64,000 bases of DNA from Galbula dea. Lineage: Eukaryota > Chordata > Aves > Piciformes > Galbulidae. The stretch spans positions 682,001 through 746,000 of the forward strand of contig VWZX01004899.1 in NCBI GenBank assembly GCA_013399015.1, given 5' to 3'. Position 1 is the first letter of the stretch; each line of letters starts with the position of its first letter. The position numbers were made by a program, and so were the translations under genes. Shown one piece after another: positions 1 to 15,300 of the stretch. The notes under the pieces are model-generated. The model saw nothing but the letters and a program-made list of their open reading frames with translations. It searched no databases and was not told the DNA's origin.

Positions 1-151
1 GGTTTCCAAACAGATGGTTTGTGGGAGTTTTTTTGTGGGAATTCTTTTCAGTATGTGTGTTTATATTTACACACATGCAAGATAGATAGAAATATATAGG
101 TAGGTATCTTTATCTGTGTAAAGGAGAATCTTTTTCTTTTGTCTTTCCAAG

Positions 152-320
152 ACTTCATGGGTCATATGAAGCTTTGAAAGGAGGCAACACCACTGAAGCC
201 ATGGAAGACTTCACTGGAGGAGTCACAGAGTTCTACGAGATAAAGGATGCACCTAAAGATATCTATAAAATCATGAAACATGCCATTGACAGAGGATCCC
301 TCATGGCCAGCTCCATTGAT
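152..320 (+). CDS. CAPN3: CAPN3 exon 5 (protease core)
   Basis: 169 bp, entered with one base of a split codon and ending at GAT before gtaagt. It encodes LHGSYEALKGGNTTEAMEDF onward to RGSLMASSID, part of the papain-like protease core. The acceptor is ttccaag. The first upstream coding base is off the window. Confidence 0.95.
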
Positions 321-3300
321 GTAAGTCCATATGAACTTTTGCAGATGAGCCATTAGAAGTGGCAGAGGAGAAGGACCTCTGCATCCAAAAATCAAATATA
401 TGCCATCTTTTGGAACTACTTGATTTAGCCCACGTGGCAAACCACCATACCTGTGAGGCCAGATAATCCCCACTAGACACCACCTGTTAGCAAATAGCAA
501 GTGCCAAAAGGGAAATGAACTGTAGCAGAACATGGGGGTGGAGGTCAGTAAAACCAGCACCCCTCACCCTCAGTGCCCTCTCCCAGTAAAATGAGGTAGG
601 TATGTGGGTGCTGCAACTCTTAGGACACAAATCTTTGTGTCAAAGATACCAAGTATGAAAACATGTACAAAAGTAGCTATTTTGAGTAAATCTGATGCAA
701 TGTTGGCAAATTTACCACAATAAATGAAGACAATGTAAAAACAAAAATAGTTTCAATAACCATTGTGGAGTATGACATTGCAAGTAAAGGCAGGAGAACA
801 ACCAGAGCTATCAACCACTGTAGATAAGTATGGACTTAACGAGGGAGAAATTATGTAGGCTATCTTTTACCACTCATTTTTCTTGTATCATTTCTCTTCT
901 CTCTCCCTGCCTCATCTTTCTGCATGATTGTGTTCTCCTGTTCTCTGTACCAGGATAACCTAGGCTTTTCCTATGGATCAGCTCCTCGAAGCGACATTGG
1001 GGAACTGATTGCTCGAATGGTGAAGAATCTAGAAAATGCACAGATGTCTCACCCCACTGTGGACTACCAGGGGACAGATGACAGGCCAGCTTGGGTTAGT
1101 ATCTCTCCAGAAGCAGTTGACTTCACACTGCTTTTGTTTATAGGTGGTTAGAGAAACGGATCATCTATGCTTTTACATCATTATCCGGTCTTCACTGAAT
1201 TATCCCAACACTAATGACCTGTTCTTATGGATCCTATTTGACATGCATTGAAAGACTTCAACACTTTAAAGCATGGTGACTGATACTAGAGGGCTTTGCT
1301 GATACTGAGGCTAAGGGCTGTTGGCTCATGGCACAGGCTTGTGATTTCCAGAATAGGAAATGAATCATAGATTTTATCAAGTTCCTCACTTGCAAAGGAT
1401 GGAGAGAGCAAGACAATAAAAATACTTGACTAGAACAAGATCTTTCAGTGTGTGGGGGATATAAAATTAAAAATTAGGAAGAAAAAAAAAAGCAAGCTCT
1501 GCATGGTTCTCACTCCAGGCACAAAAGCACTTGGTAAACTTATTTAGACAGAGTGCTATGGAGCTCAGCCCACAAATGGAGAGGAGTCTGCTCTCAAGAT
1601 GCTCCTTTTAGATTACTACCATTACGATTCTCATTTAAAACACCTTTTAAATGTTTTACATACATGTTGAAATACAAAGTAACTCAAGCATACTCAAGTA
1701 GCTAGCAAAATAGAGAAGGATATTAAAGCCATTGAAGAAAAATCCCACACTGGTAGACTGAAAAGCTTTCAAATATGTAGAGGGACACTTTGTCTTCTTC
1801 TCTGTCAGGCAGCTGTCATACCTTGCCCTTCAGGGAGACATATTTCCATGACAATTTAATTATATCTTTCATTTTACAAAGAAGGAAAAAACCACCAAAC
1901 CCAAACAAAACCCCTCCACAATTACATAATCTGAAACTTGTGGTTGTGCAAACTGTCTTCTGCATTTGCAGCAAAAATGCTGATTTTTCCTCTTTTGACA
2001 TCCATATTTAGTCTTCCTAAAAGACTGAAGTGGTGTAATTCTTCAGGAAAGCCCTGTATGACTCTTGTTTTGCAAGCACAGCTGCCCAAGTCACACACGA
2101 AATTTCCTCTCCAGTGACTATCTACTGAAAGAAGGTTGCAAAGCTCTTCCTATAGTTGCTGCCCTGGCAGCTGTTGTGCTGCTGGTTATTACACATTCCT
2201 GAGCCACCATCAGAAAAAAAAAAAATCATGGCTCTTGAGGGAAATAAGGAGATAGTGCAGGCCTCAGGAGCACTTCAGAGAGGTGACCCAGGGCACCAGT
2301 AAAAGTTAAAATTCTTAAACAGAAAAGAGAGAAAAGGGTTCCAATGAGTAATGATGGCAACAACCTGAGTAGAAATGAAGAAAAAAGGAAACAGGTATGA
2401 GGTTATAGGCATAAAATATACAGAAAAAGGAGGAAAAAAAAAAGAGAAACACAAGCAGAAGGAAAGTAATGGAAAATAATTGTGACAGCCAGGAAATACT
2501 TGGATGAAATTCCCCGTGTGCCAGCTGGGAATGTACCTGTGTGACCTTACTGATTCTCTGTTTCCAGCCCTGCCTTTCTCATGCCCTCAGATGCATCAAC
2601 AAGGGATGCAAAGATAGATACCCTATCACCTGAATGGTGTTATCCTCCTTCCAAAAGCCTTGGGTGGCAACACCTGCCCCTAGAGCAGCCAGCTGAGTTT
2701 TGCATGACTCTTACAAGTTTTTATCTCATGTCTAACAGACCATAATGCCAATGCAGTATGAAACTCGGATGTCTTGCGGGCTTGTCAAAGGTCATGCCTA
2801 CTCTGTCACAGCTGTGGAAGAGGTATGTACAGTCCCCTTCCTCCAGCTATGGGCAGCTGTGGTGTACTCTGGCCTAGTGCCACACACATCAAAGCTGGGG
2901 GGGAGGAAGAGAAGCAAAACAGATAATGAGCTAAGGAAACAAAATCTGTATTCAAAGAAATGAAAGCCTTTGAAGAAACAAACCTGTCCAAGATTTTGCT
3001 TTCTGGGGAAATAGCTGTTTCACCACTTGGACAAAGATGTCCACATCTGACCACCACCTGGACTTACAGCCTTCCCTGCACTCACCCCAAGCAGGTCAGG
3101 CTGGGTGACAGCCCAAGGAAGCACCATCACTGAAGGCACTGGTATCAGTGATTTGACAGGCAGAAGGTTTCCTTTTGAACCTATTCTCAGTGTATTCTTG
3201 TGTTCTTTTTCAATTAGACAACATTTAAAGGGGAAAAAATACGTCTGGTAAGGCTGAGAAACCCCTGGGGGCAGGTGGAATGGAATGGACCTTGGAGTGA

Positions 3301-6300
3301 CAAGTGAGTAAAACAGAACTTTGAATGATTTGGAAAAAAAAACCCAACAAAAAACAAACCAAAACAAAACCAAACAAACAGAAACCCACAGCTCTTTATT
3401 TACCCTCAAGCAGCTTGTGCATGACCCTAACATTTGATGATGAGGTATCTGAATTGTCTTTGCTGTCATTTTGATACATGCACTTTGAAGATGGTCATAG
3501 TTGAGCGCTTAGCTGAAGCTGTAAGATGAAAAGAGTACCTAAAAAAGATGTTGAGAGGCTTTCATCAATGGAAATGAAGACAGAGCCCAATCTAATGGAA
3601 CAGTCAATATGATTTTACTGTCTAGCAAGTTCCACAATGTTCATTTTCAAAAGAAGATGTGACAGTAGAAATATGGTTTAAGGTATGAAAAAACTGGATA
3701 AAGAAAGATGCCAGTTTGTGAGCAAATTTGGATGAAGCTTCTTATTAGGTTTTACTGAAAGGAATTTCAATAGCTACTCCAGCAATGAGAGTCTGCAAAC
3801 ACTTTTCTTCAAGTCAAATAAAGTGAACACAGTTCAGCAGATTTTTAAGAGCTGCTGAGAGGGAAGGTAGAGAGAAGCAGGGCAATTAGTTTTTATTTAG
3901 ACATGTGGAAAGGAGGGTAGCCTTGAGAACAAATGGTTGCAAGGTCACAAAGGAAAAATTATATGGATGTAGAGAGATAACTCTTGACTTTCCACTCTGT
4001 GAGTCTTATAGTAAAGAGTAGAAATTTCACTGAAAACTATTGCAAATAATAATCTAACTTGTTCACTCCTTGGAAGGTCAGAGGAGTGGAACTTCATTAA
4101 CGAAGCAGAGAAGATCCGCCTGCAGCACAAGATTGTGGAGGATGGGGAGTTCTGGTAAGAATATTAGTCAAAACCCAGTGCTTCTCTACAGATATGCAAC
4201 CAGAGCAAATACAAATCACACTGCACTACTTAAATCTACAAAAACCATTGCAGTAATCTCTCTTCTCTTCCATATTCCCATTAAGTCCTGCTCTGCAGTC
4301 CCCTCATTCTTTCACCAGGGTTTCTTGAGTGCCACCAGCACAGACCTTCTAATTATGCTACACTTCCACAAGTTCTCCAAAACTCTTCCTGTGTACCTTT
4401 CTCTTAACCCAGCTTCTCCTAGTTTGGAGCTGTATCTGTGCTCACTGACCATCCAGCAGGCCAAATGCATCAGATCATCATGGCGCTCCCACTGCAAACT
4501 TACCCTAATAGTGGCAGTAACTTTTGCCACAGACAACCTTCCACCATGTAAATCCGTGTGGGTTCAGTTTCCCCTCAATTTCTCCAGGATATCATTTGAA
4601 GATTTCATGAGACACTTCACAAAACTGGAGATCTGTAACCTCACACCTGATACTCTGGAAGCCGATAAACTCAAGACCTGGACTGTGTCAGTCAATGAAG
4701 GGCGCTGGGTGAGAGGCTGCTCAGCTGGAGGTTGCCGTAATTATCCAGGTGAGCAATGGGTCTTGAGGGCTATGGCCTCTTTGGTGGGGACTTGATTAGA
4801 TCCCACAGGTGAAGTCATACCATCAGTGCTCTGTGACAGGAGAAGCCTTGCCTCCTCAGTGGACAAGGCATGTGATTTCATAGCTGGAAATCTGCTGTTG
4901 CTCTGTTTGTGACAGCACCTCATAAGCCCAAAAGGCAGGTCTGACAAAGATAAGCCATTGTTCAAATACTTCACAGTTATAATTCATTTAGGAAATCCAC
5001 TTTCTCATAATTTTGTGTGCTTTGGAAGTTAGTCAGATGCCAGTTCTGCATTTTACATCCTCCTTTGTCGTGCAGTTTTGTTAGAACTATGTAACCCCAT
5101 AACACATAAAATATATATGCCCAATTTTAACCTTTTCCTCAGAAGTCACAGGCAGGGAACTTAAATGTTCTTTCTGATCATGACTATCATTAGAAAACTG
5201 AAGCTTTATGTATTTCCTTTGGGTGGGATTTCACAGATACATTTTGGACAAATCCCCAGTATCGCTTGAAGCTCCTGGAGGAAGATGATGATCCTGAGGA
5301 TGAAGAGGTTATCTGCAGCTTCCTCGTTGCACTGATGCAGAAAAACAGGAGGAAAGAACGCAAGCTGGGAGCCAACCTGTACACCATTGGCTTTGCCATC
5401 TATGAGGTACTGGTTCTAGACTTTGTTCTTCACACCATGGTCACAAATCCTGACAGTATGCATTAACCAAGAGAGTCACTGAATCATTCAGCCTGATAAT
5501 ATGAATTGCAGTTTTTACTTTGCAAGGAACTCAGGGCAAACCTGGAAGACAGGAAGGAGATCCAAGTGCTTGTCACCATTCAGACCATCATAATCTCAGG
5601 GTTTACCCCATCCATAAGTAACACACTTTTTAGGCTTTTATAGTAACAATGCCAGATTTTAACATATTCTTTCCCATATATTCTTCAATCTCCCATTCAT
5701 CCTTGTTGAAAATAAAGGATGTTTCCTTTCATTGGGAGAATAGTGTAAAAAAGGAAACAGACATCCAAGACATAAACATGACCTGGTCTAGGGAATCCTG
5801 CTGTGGCAGGGGGTTTGGACAAGGTGATCTTTCGAGTTTCCTTCCAACTCCTAAGACTCTGTGATAGCAATTGACCTCTGTCCCTGCTATCAGCTTCACG
5901 AAGTCAATTTACTCAGTCCCTTGCACAAACATTTAATTCTTAGCAGATCTCATGTAGATACCAAGAAAATTGGAAAGGAAGAGAGAAATTGCTTTTCTCT
6001 GACTTGGGGCATTTTGATTACTGGTTGTGTCCCCAGAAATCCATGTGAATACCTTTCTGTATGATACATAAACAAGTGGACTCATGTAGCAGCTCTGACT
6101 GTTTTCTGTTTGTTTCTCCCTAAGGTGCCCAAAGAGGTATGAGCAGAACGGAGGCAGATTGACATCTTGGTATATATTCACAGCTAGTGTTACTGTTGTG
6201 CCTGTCTGTAAGTCAGCAGGAAACTGTCCAGTCAAGTTTATTTTCAGGGATGTAATGGAAGTGAAACTGCTAACCTTTCTGCTTTGAGTGTTATTAATAA

Positions 6301-9300
6301 CACTTTGCAAGTAACTTGTAGTTCCTTCTCACCTGCATCCCATTTTGACTTGTACCTTTTCCTCAGTCCTTTCCCATTCTGTATGAGACCTGGTCATGGC
6401 ATGCACAGTTGGTCAGAGGGCCTGGGCTACAGGAAGCAGCATCAGAAAGCACTTTGCCTTTGCACACCATGCAGAACTACCCTGAACCACTTCCATTTCT
6501 TCCTGCAAATAACATCTATATTCTGCAGCCACTGATTTTTCTCTACAGTCTTAGAATTTGGAAAATCAATGGTATTTTCAGCCATTGAAAAGAACATATT
6601 TAAAATATTAAGTTTTTCTGAGCTTGCCAGTAGCTGAATAATTGGCATCACAAGTTTTGCAAAAAAGCTCACCTGAAGGCTATGTTCTGGAAAACATGAA
6701 GATGACAGTCTGAATATTGTCTGTGCTGACTATTTTACAGGCATTTTTTTCTGCAGAAAACAGCCTGTATTGGTTCTTAGCCTCCAGTTGTTGGCTTAAT
6801 GTTCATATCTGACCTGATGCAATGGCTGTATCGGTTGCCATGCCACTCTCCAAGGAAAGTGGCTGAACTTTGGTTACTCACAACTTACCCAACAAAACAG
6901 TCAGATAAAAGTGCCTACAGAGCAGAAGACTGCTAACACTCTGAAGGTGGGCCCCAAAGCAGCCTTTAGAAACCAGCTAGACCCAGCCAGTAACAGCTTG
7001 GAGACGACAGACTCTTTATCTGTTCCCAGGTAGCATTCCCCCTCAGCTCCCTGCTTGCTAAGGTGCTGCTTCATTTGTGCTTTCTGTCCCAATCATGTGC
7101 TGCCAACATGGCAAGCTACCTGGGGAATAGGTAAGACTTCCTTGAAGACAAGTTGATTCATTTGTTCTGCAGATGCATGGTACTAAGCACCACTTGCAAA
7201 AGGATTTTTTCCTCTACAATGCCTCCAAAGCTAGAAGCAAGACCTATATAAACATGCGAGAAATCTCCGAGCGCTTCCGGCTACCTCCCAGCGAGTATGT
7301 AGTCATCCCATCAACATATGAACCCCACCAGGAGGGAGAATTCATCCTGAGGGTCTTCTCAGAGAAAAGAAGTCATTCAGAGTAAGTTGCAGATCCATTT
7401 ATCTGGCCATAAAGATGGAGGTGGGCTCACCAGCTTGCTATTAATTTTCTTAATCTCATTAGAAACTCCAAGATGCAAACTCATTTCCCTCAGCTTCCCT
7501 TACAGTCTAACAAGAGTCTACTTTGAATTGTCTTGGGAGACATTTACTGCTTGCAGAATAGCCTTTCTAAACATACCATTAGACATTTTTACTAATGAAA
7601 ATGGAGCTGTTTTTTATTGCTATGTGCCATTGGCTGGAGTTTTGGCCAGATAGATCATTGAACTAAATCTAATTTCAGTCACAAATGAAACAGAAGTGGG
7701 TAGTTATTTCTTTTTCCATCCTGCTCTTCAACTAGCTCCCTAGAGTTCAGCAAATTGCAGCCAGTGTCACTCTGCCTAGGCCAAACTGCTTCTGTTTTAC
7801 TCCCAGCTGTCAAATTTCTATGTTATCAAGGCTTTTTAGAGGAGTAAACCAGGCAGTAGCCCTCCTGGAAGTGGTACTCGGGATATTCAGCTCAAACTGG
7901 GAAGAAGCTACATCTAGAGCCTGCAGCTCTGATGCTTGGAAGTCACCCCACATTACTGGCTGTTTGGAAAGTTCAAGTGGCTGTTTACAAACCAGCTCAG
8001 AAACAAGCAAGGTTGGGAACAGTCACTTTCCTAATTTATTTACTTTCTACTTTCTTCTAGGCAGGCTGAAAACATGATTGAGGCAGACCGTCCATCAGTA
8101 AGTACTGTCCTGGGCCTCCTTCTGACATAAATGAGGGTGGGGGGAGGAGGTGCATCACATCTAGGGAAACCTACAGCAGGAAACCATTTGCAGCCACAAG
8201 ACAGTTCCTTTAGCATAAATGCCCACATTCTATCTCATCAAGATACTTCCATTAACACTTTCTTTATATACACAACTTTCTGATGAGGTCAGACCAAAAT
8301 CTTTTGCCAGATTTAAAATCTGCTCCTGGCCTAAAGAAGCTGGTGCTAAGCATTGCTTTTGCCTCTATTAATGAAGATTATTCATTCACCAGGGGAGGTC
8401 TAGCTCTGTGCTCCAAGATATTTTGTGAAATTAGCATCTCATCTAATAAAGAAAAGTGTACCTTATTTTGAAGTACATGTTTTCTGGAAAGAGACCCTAA
8501 TGATACTCTTGACTCAAGCTAGCACCCATGACAAGCTCCTGGGGTCTTACATATCTTTGTGGGAATATACTAGAGTTAACAATATAATTAGTCCTAAAAA
8601 AAACCCCAAACAAACACAAAAAAACCCTCCTCAAGCTCCATCAAAGCTTGCTCAGAAGTGTTCCACTTGCATTTGTTGTCATGATAACAAAATATCTGTC
8701 CAGATCTGGTGGAACTTAATTGCCACTTCAGATAACATTGACCTGTGGGCACAGAAGAATCTCCCCTGCACTAATAGGTTGGGGAAAAAAATAGTCAGAG
8801 CTAGAGGTACAATAGAGATTTCTCTCAAGCATACAAGGCCCCAAAGGAGATGGGACACTTGTTCTGTGGTTTCTGCAATTTCTGTCCTTCAGTATTCAAT
8901 TCCATAGTGGGTGCATTTTCCCTTTCTGGGAGATTTTGAAAACTCTATGAATAGAGGAAGTGGTATGAATATAGGAATGGGGAAAAAATATGTGAGAAAG
9001 GGCAGGAGAAAAAGAAAACCAGCTTGACCATAAGCTCTGCATAATCTGAGTAAAATCTATAATTCTGTTTAAAAACACCTTTTATTGTTATTATTTTGTC
9101 TCTCTTTATACAGAAGAAGAAAAAGGGCAAGGTGGGTACTTGTGCAATGTACTGAGTGCCAGCAAGGCATAGAGCTCATGTACTGCATGCAGCAGGAGCA
9201 GAGTTCCTTGGTATCATGATTTCCCTGCATCTGGAAACTGAAGTAGCTAGTGAAGCGCACTGGATAAGGAGCCACTTGCTAGCAGTAAAGATTCTGTCTT

Positions 9301-12300
9301 CCTGCACTAACTTCTAATGAACTAGCATGAGCATCAGCACCCTTCTCACCCAGCAGGGTGGCAAAAGGGTAACAAACTTTCCAGCTTTATAAACTTATCC
9401 TCTGGGTTGCTCAAGCTGCCCTTCCTCCCTGTCCCTCCATAGGCACCCTGACACTCTTCAGGAGTGAAAGGCACTCCTTCAGACCACCAGCCCTCACAGT
9501 TCCTTTCTGTGGCCTAATGCAGCTACTTCTCTTTCCTGAGGTTTCTCCTCACAAAAGTCCAGCATTCTCCTTTCAAGTCTTACACAACACAGTTAGGACC
9601 TTGAAAATGTAATCAGACATTTAAATCTCAAGAGAGGCTGATTGCAATTAATAGTCTAGGGTAACACACTTGCATCTTGTAGCAGCTTTCTGGCTGCTTA
9701 CAGCTGAATGCTTCGAGAATTAATACAGAGAAAGAACATATACTTTGCATGTCTAACAGGCTTCTACACAAATACTCCTTTTCTGTGTAGGATATAGATG
9801 GTTTCTTTTCAGTGCTACTGTCCTCCACAGAGGGGCAAGTTCATCAGTTTAACTGAGAATCAGGAATCTGGGAGGGTTATTTTTCTGGGGAAAAAAAAAA
9901 AAAACAAAAAACAAAAAACCCCAAACCAACCCCAAAAACCTCAACCACCCCCCACCACACATTTAAATGGTTACTGGCTTTCTGAAAGGGAAAGCTAGAA
10001 GCCAGAAATTGCACTACTTTACAGAAGGACTTCTGCAGCTTTTTTAGCATTAGGAGAGCACTAACTTCAGAAATTCCTGCACCTATTTTTTTCTTTCTTT
10101 TCTTTCATTCCCAGCTCTGGCTTCTCTCGTGACCCTCTCAGGGCCAAGAGCTGTTGTTGCATGTGCTTTACCACAGAATGGTTGTTGCTTCAAATTTTCC
10201 CTTCCACTATTTCATTTCTTGTGTAATTCCATTTCTCTTTTGCTCTTTTCCTCCTTCTTCTTCCAGCCTATCATCTTTGTTTCCGACAGAGCGAACAGCA
10301 ATAAGGAGCTGACAGCAGATGAAGATGCTGCCAAAGATGGTGAAAAAATCCACACAGATGAGAAAAAGGTTTCTGCAGCAAGTGGCAGAGGGTGAAATAG
10401 GGCTTGGTCTGGCTAGCATGACATAGAGGCTGGGGAGAGCACAGGAACAGGATGTATAATACTTAACAGCTTTTCATCAAATCTTAGCATAACTGGCAGC
10501 TGTTTTATGTGGATCTAATGAACTTGAGTGAACAGAGGCTATCCCTTCAGTTATTTAACACCTGTGCTGGAGGATTTAGTTGCCCAAAACCAATTCCTGG
10601 TTGCTGTCTTGCAGAAGGATCCTGGCTGTGAGAGATTCCTTCCTCATGAGCAGCACAGTGAGGAGCAGTGAGCAAGCCACTCTTACTCAGCCCCCCCTGC
10701 AGTGATACCCTCATAAATGGCACCCGAGGTGCTTCAGGAGCTCCTGGCAATGATCACAGCCTCTCCACATTACAAATTCCATATTCCTACAGTGGTCTTT
10801 GCTGGCCAGAGGAAAAAAAGTATGATTAAAACCAGGAGTTCCTGTACCTCCCTCCTCTTTTCTCTCACTACTGGGGAGGAGGAAAATAGGGTATCAAATT
10901 TGGAGTTTCCTCCTGCAGGTGGCTGAGGGACATGAGATGCAACAGCCAGATCCTGCACCCAGGTTCATGGCATCTGGAGGCATGGCTTGAGTGTCTGCTT
11001 ACAGGGAGTGTGCTGGTCTGCTGCCTGAATGTCAAAACACATGGGAGGTGAAGTAGGGACCAGTCTTGCATTTAAGCAAGCAAAAATAAGAACTAAACCA
11101 AGAAATTTACTTTGTTACACATAATTGCTCTAATTCAATATTGTAGGGAGGAAGAATAAAATAGTTTCTTTTGTCAGTATCAGCCTCAGGGATCAGGCTT
11201 GCTCTTTGCATATGCCTGAGAAAGCTTCACTGTCATCCTTTTCCTCTGTCTCATGTGCTACTTGTCTCCAGCAAGCCCTCCCTCCCCCATTACACAGGGC
11301 TCTCAAGCCCAAGTCCTCCTGTTCAATTCACAACCTACATGGTGGCTATGGAGCACATATGCATCATTTGCTCCAAACTTCCCCTATGCAATGTTTGAAA
11401 AATAAATTAGAAGATAAACTGTCAGTGCAAATAAGCATTTACGCTCCTTCCAAGAGAAAAGAGAGCAACAGGGTGAAGTTAAATACTCAACAGTTTTACC
11501 AAGAAACACATTTAACCAAAAAAAAAAAAGAGGAAAGGAAGAGGAGGACCACACATTCCTCCAAAGATGTCCAGATTCACAGGATGAGTGAGCTATCCTG
11601 GATCTAGCCCTTCCCTGCTGGACTAAGGATGTGTCTCTTTTCAGCGTCCTTCAGCAAAGACTCGTGAGAGGAGCGAAGAGGAGAAACAGTTCAGGAATAT
11701 TTTCCGACAGATTGCAGGAGATGTGAGTAATGCAACCAGTCCCTGTCTCTGCCATCAAAGCAGCACCTACATCAACTGCCTCATGAATTCAAGATTTAGG
11801 GGTGAGAGTAGTGTAGGGCTATCGGTTGGACTAGATGATCCTGAGGGTCCTTTCCAACCGTAATGATTCTGTGATTTTAAAATTTCCTTTAAGTCTCCTT
11901 TCACCCAATTTCCTTGGAGATCTGAAGCTAAGTAAAATCAAATCAAAATCCAATTAAGTATCCAGCTATCCTAATATATACATATAAGCTATTCCCATTG
12001 TGTACAAGGGAGCCTTATTTAAATTCAGGCTTTCACTTCTATCCCTACTACAAGCTGCTGTTTTGCATAGCATATATAAACAAATTAGAAAGGCAATCCC
12101 CACCAGTATATGCTTAACAAGGGAAGCTAGAAGTAAAAACAGATCAAAGAAATGCATAAATCAAGAGGCTGCAAATGAGTTACAGGGATTTTTCATATTT
12201 TGCTTTTTGGCTTAGACAGTGGCTTGAAATTAACAGTTATGTTATATATACAGTAACTTTAGAGCTACCTTGTACTGCAACCTCAAGAAAGATTTGGATT

Positions 12301-15300
12301 AATGATCTCCACTTTGAAGCATGTATAATGCAACACTGACGAGTGGCCAGAGACTTCATACTTTCAGCATAACCATCTCTAAAATGATCTGCTTAATAAA
12401 GAATGTTGTAATTAATTATATTCTCACTACATTTTTCACCAGGACATGGAGATCAATGCTGAAGAACTCAGGAATGTTCTCAATAATGTTGTAAAAAAAC
12501 GTGAGTCTGAGCATGTTTTCCAGTAACATAACCCTCCACCCCTGAGTTGCACTCCAAAAATGATGCTTTCAAACTCAGATTTCCTAGTTACACTCCTATG
12601 GACTATACAGCCAAGACTTTAGCAAGTTGAACTTTTAAGAAGGATGCTCTCTACCACTGACCAAGTACTAATAACACTGAAATGAGCAAACATGCATTAG
12701 AAGCACCACACAGGACAAATATAGTATTTCTAGCAGTCTGCAAATGCCCAGTTCAAATGGAAAGGCAGACCTTTCTCCCTGTTTTGCAAGCTATAACCTA
12801 CAGATCCTTAGCTGCCATGCTTAGTTACCTGGAAGTTAGAGATTACTTTTCTTGAGAAAGCTCTAACTTACAAGCAATAACATTACTTAGTCTTTCCAGA
12901 TTTCTCTACCCCTCCCTTCTTAGTAGAAAAAGGAAGTAGCTTTGGCTCCTACTTTGAGTAGAGTTACACCTAAGAGGAAGAAGTGCTTGCTGACTTGAAG
13001 GATCTGTTTTCACCTGGGATCATTTATTTCAGATAAGGACCTAAAGACAGAAGGATTTGAGCTGGAATCCTGCCGCAGCATGATTGCTTTAATGGATGTA
13101 TCCTTTTCTGGTGGAAGAGGAGTGCTTGATACCACACTAGTCCACTTGGGTTGTATTTCCCACCACACACACACACACAACTTAATAAACAAGGGAAGCA
13201 GAACAATAGACATATAATCAGTAGCCAGATAACAGCATTCCTGGTTTAGAACATCTTAAGTCCAGTCATCTCAACGTTACCATAGCTGGCAGATGAAAAG
13301 ATTCCAAAACAAAACTACAGGCTGAGTCAGCCAGTATGACACCCTTCCTTAGGGTGTCTGTGACTCCCCAGCTCACACAAGTGTGACTTTTAAAGTGTGG
13401 GGGTTTTTTTAAACCAACTCAACATAGCTACAGTTCTTGCTAACAAACTAACTAAATTTCTCTCTTATCTTTAAGTTCATAATGAACTACACAGTCCACT
13501 ATATGTTAGGCATGCAACACACAGAGAAACCATCTCAGAGCAAGTAAACTGAAACACATTATGAGATGCCACATGGGATTACCTCTGACACAACATCATT
13601 CGTTTGCTGTATTTGACATTAATTCATGGTCTTGAGAGAACACAAGTGCATTCAAACACAACCAGAACAAAAATGTAACTACAACCAAGAGCCATAACAG
13701 TTGAAGCTTAAACACATTTTGGAAAATGGCTTTAGACAGCATTTTGCTTAGTTCTCAGTTCATTTCAAGCAAGGCAGGAAGAGCTTCACTACAGTGAAGG
13801 GTAAAGCTCAGTTATCTTAAAACTTTTGGATAAGCTTCATATTTGGAGGTATTTGGAAAGTGCCCACTAAAATATTCTGCTCACGTACTTTATAACAGCT
13901 CCAGGAACAAGCCTGTCTCCTGTGCCAGATCTTTGCTCCTACACAAAGCACAAACAGTACTTCAAATTCCTGAAACAAAATACTATGTACAATAGCCAAA
14001 CCCTTCACAAATATTTTACTGCACAGCTCAGCCAGCTCTTATTGATGAGGAAATCCTGACTTTGGTTTCACACTCATCCCCTCACCAGCAGCTCCAGATT
14101 TAATGAATTTTCTCTTTAAAATACTGTGGTTTTCTTACCTGAATGTTTGCATCACAGACAGATGGCTCAGGGAAGATAAACTTCGATGAGTTTCGACATC
14201 TCTGGGACAAGATTAAAAGCTGGCAGGTATTGCTGGTATCCTCAGTGCTGTTCTTCAGAGCTTCTGCAGTGCAAAACCTTGTGCAGGAAAACCAGAATCC
14301 TCTATATACACTACAACAAAAAGCTAAACAATTTGCAAATTAGCTTCTAAAAAGAAAAGTAATGCCTCTTCCTCAGCCTACTTAAAGCCTAAGCAAATAG
14401 CCCGAATCTCTGAAGCTCCAACACTCACATAAGGACTTCCCCCATGAGAATAGCAGAGAAGCACACAAAGTGGAGAAGGATGATGGGAATTGGAATCAGG
14501 CCTCATAAATAGCTTAATTAGGACAATCAAGGGGACTGATTAACACCATAAGTTGAAGTCAAACAAGGAGAGTCTCTAGGGGAGAGCTTTTGTTTCTCAT
14601 AGCACAAATCTAAATTATTTTACTTTGTGACTGTGAAGAGCTCTGTACTAACAACCCAGCTGCCCAGCAGCAGCAACATAAGGCAAGCAGCAAAGCCTCC
14701 AAGTGCCTGAGGCACACATCCCATATCCAGTCAGTGAGCACATCCAACATCAGTCCAAGCTTTTATTTCTCTTATGTACTTCTTTTTTCTTTCTCCAGAA
14801 AATTTTCAAGCGTTACGACACAGATCATTCGGGAACCATTAACAGCTACGAGATGCGCAACGCAGTCAACGACGCAGGTACTGCCCCCAGTGTCCAGTAC
14901 CCAACCACCAAAGAAAACTTACTTTGTTGGATGTATCAGAGGGCAAGATCAGGAATACACTGCTGTCTTTTAAAGACAGGCCCTAGAGAAATTTAAAAGT
15001 CTTTTTTTCCCCCCAATAGAACTTCTCAAATATGCAAGGAGCAACTCTTTTATGTCTTACCCACAAAATAGATCTCTTCAGCTCTTTAAACTTTCCAATG
15101 AATGATGGTCTGTTGTCTTAAGAATCTGCCACTCATGGTCCTGCTGTTCAGAGGGACCAAAGAGTGCTGAAGACACTTGCTCTCATTTAAGCTGTGTATT
15201 CTTTATGTTTGTGTAAGTCATAAAGAACACTGGAAAACCTTCAAGCCAAGTGCACAGGCACACAAATTGAGGGAGAGAAGGTCAATGTCCCAGTTTGCAT

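Noticed and set aside
4080..4081. Alternative acceptor AG for CAPN3 exon 9
   Set aside because: It would shift the frame and remove the conserved Trp-containing segment. The AG at 4,075-4,076 keeps phase and family exon length.
4070..4795. 241-codon forward open frame covering CAPN3 exons 9-10
   Set aside because: It runs through the intron by chance. Splice sites and calpain homology show two exons in it, with exon 9 in a different frame.
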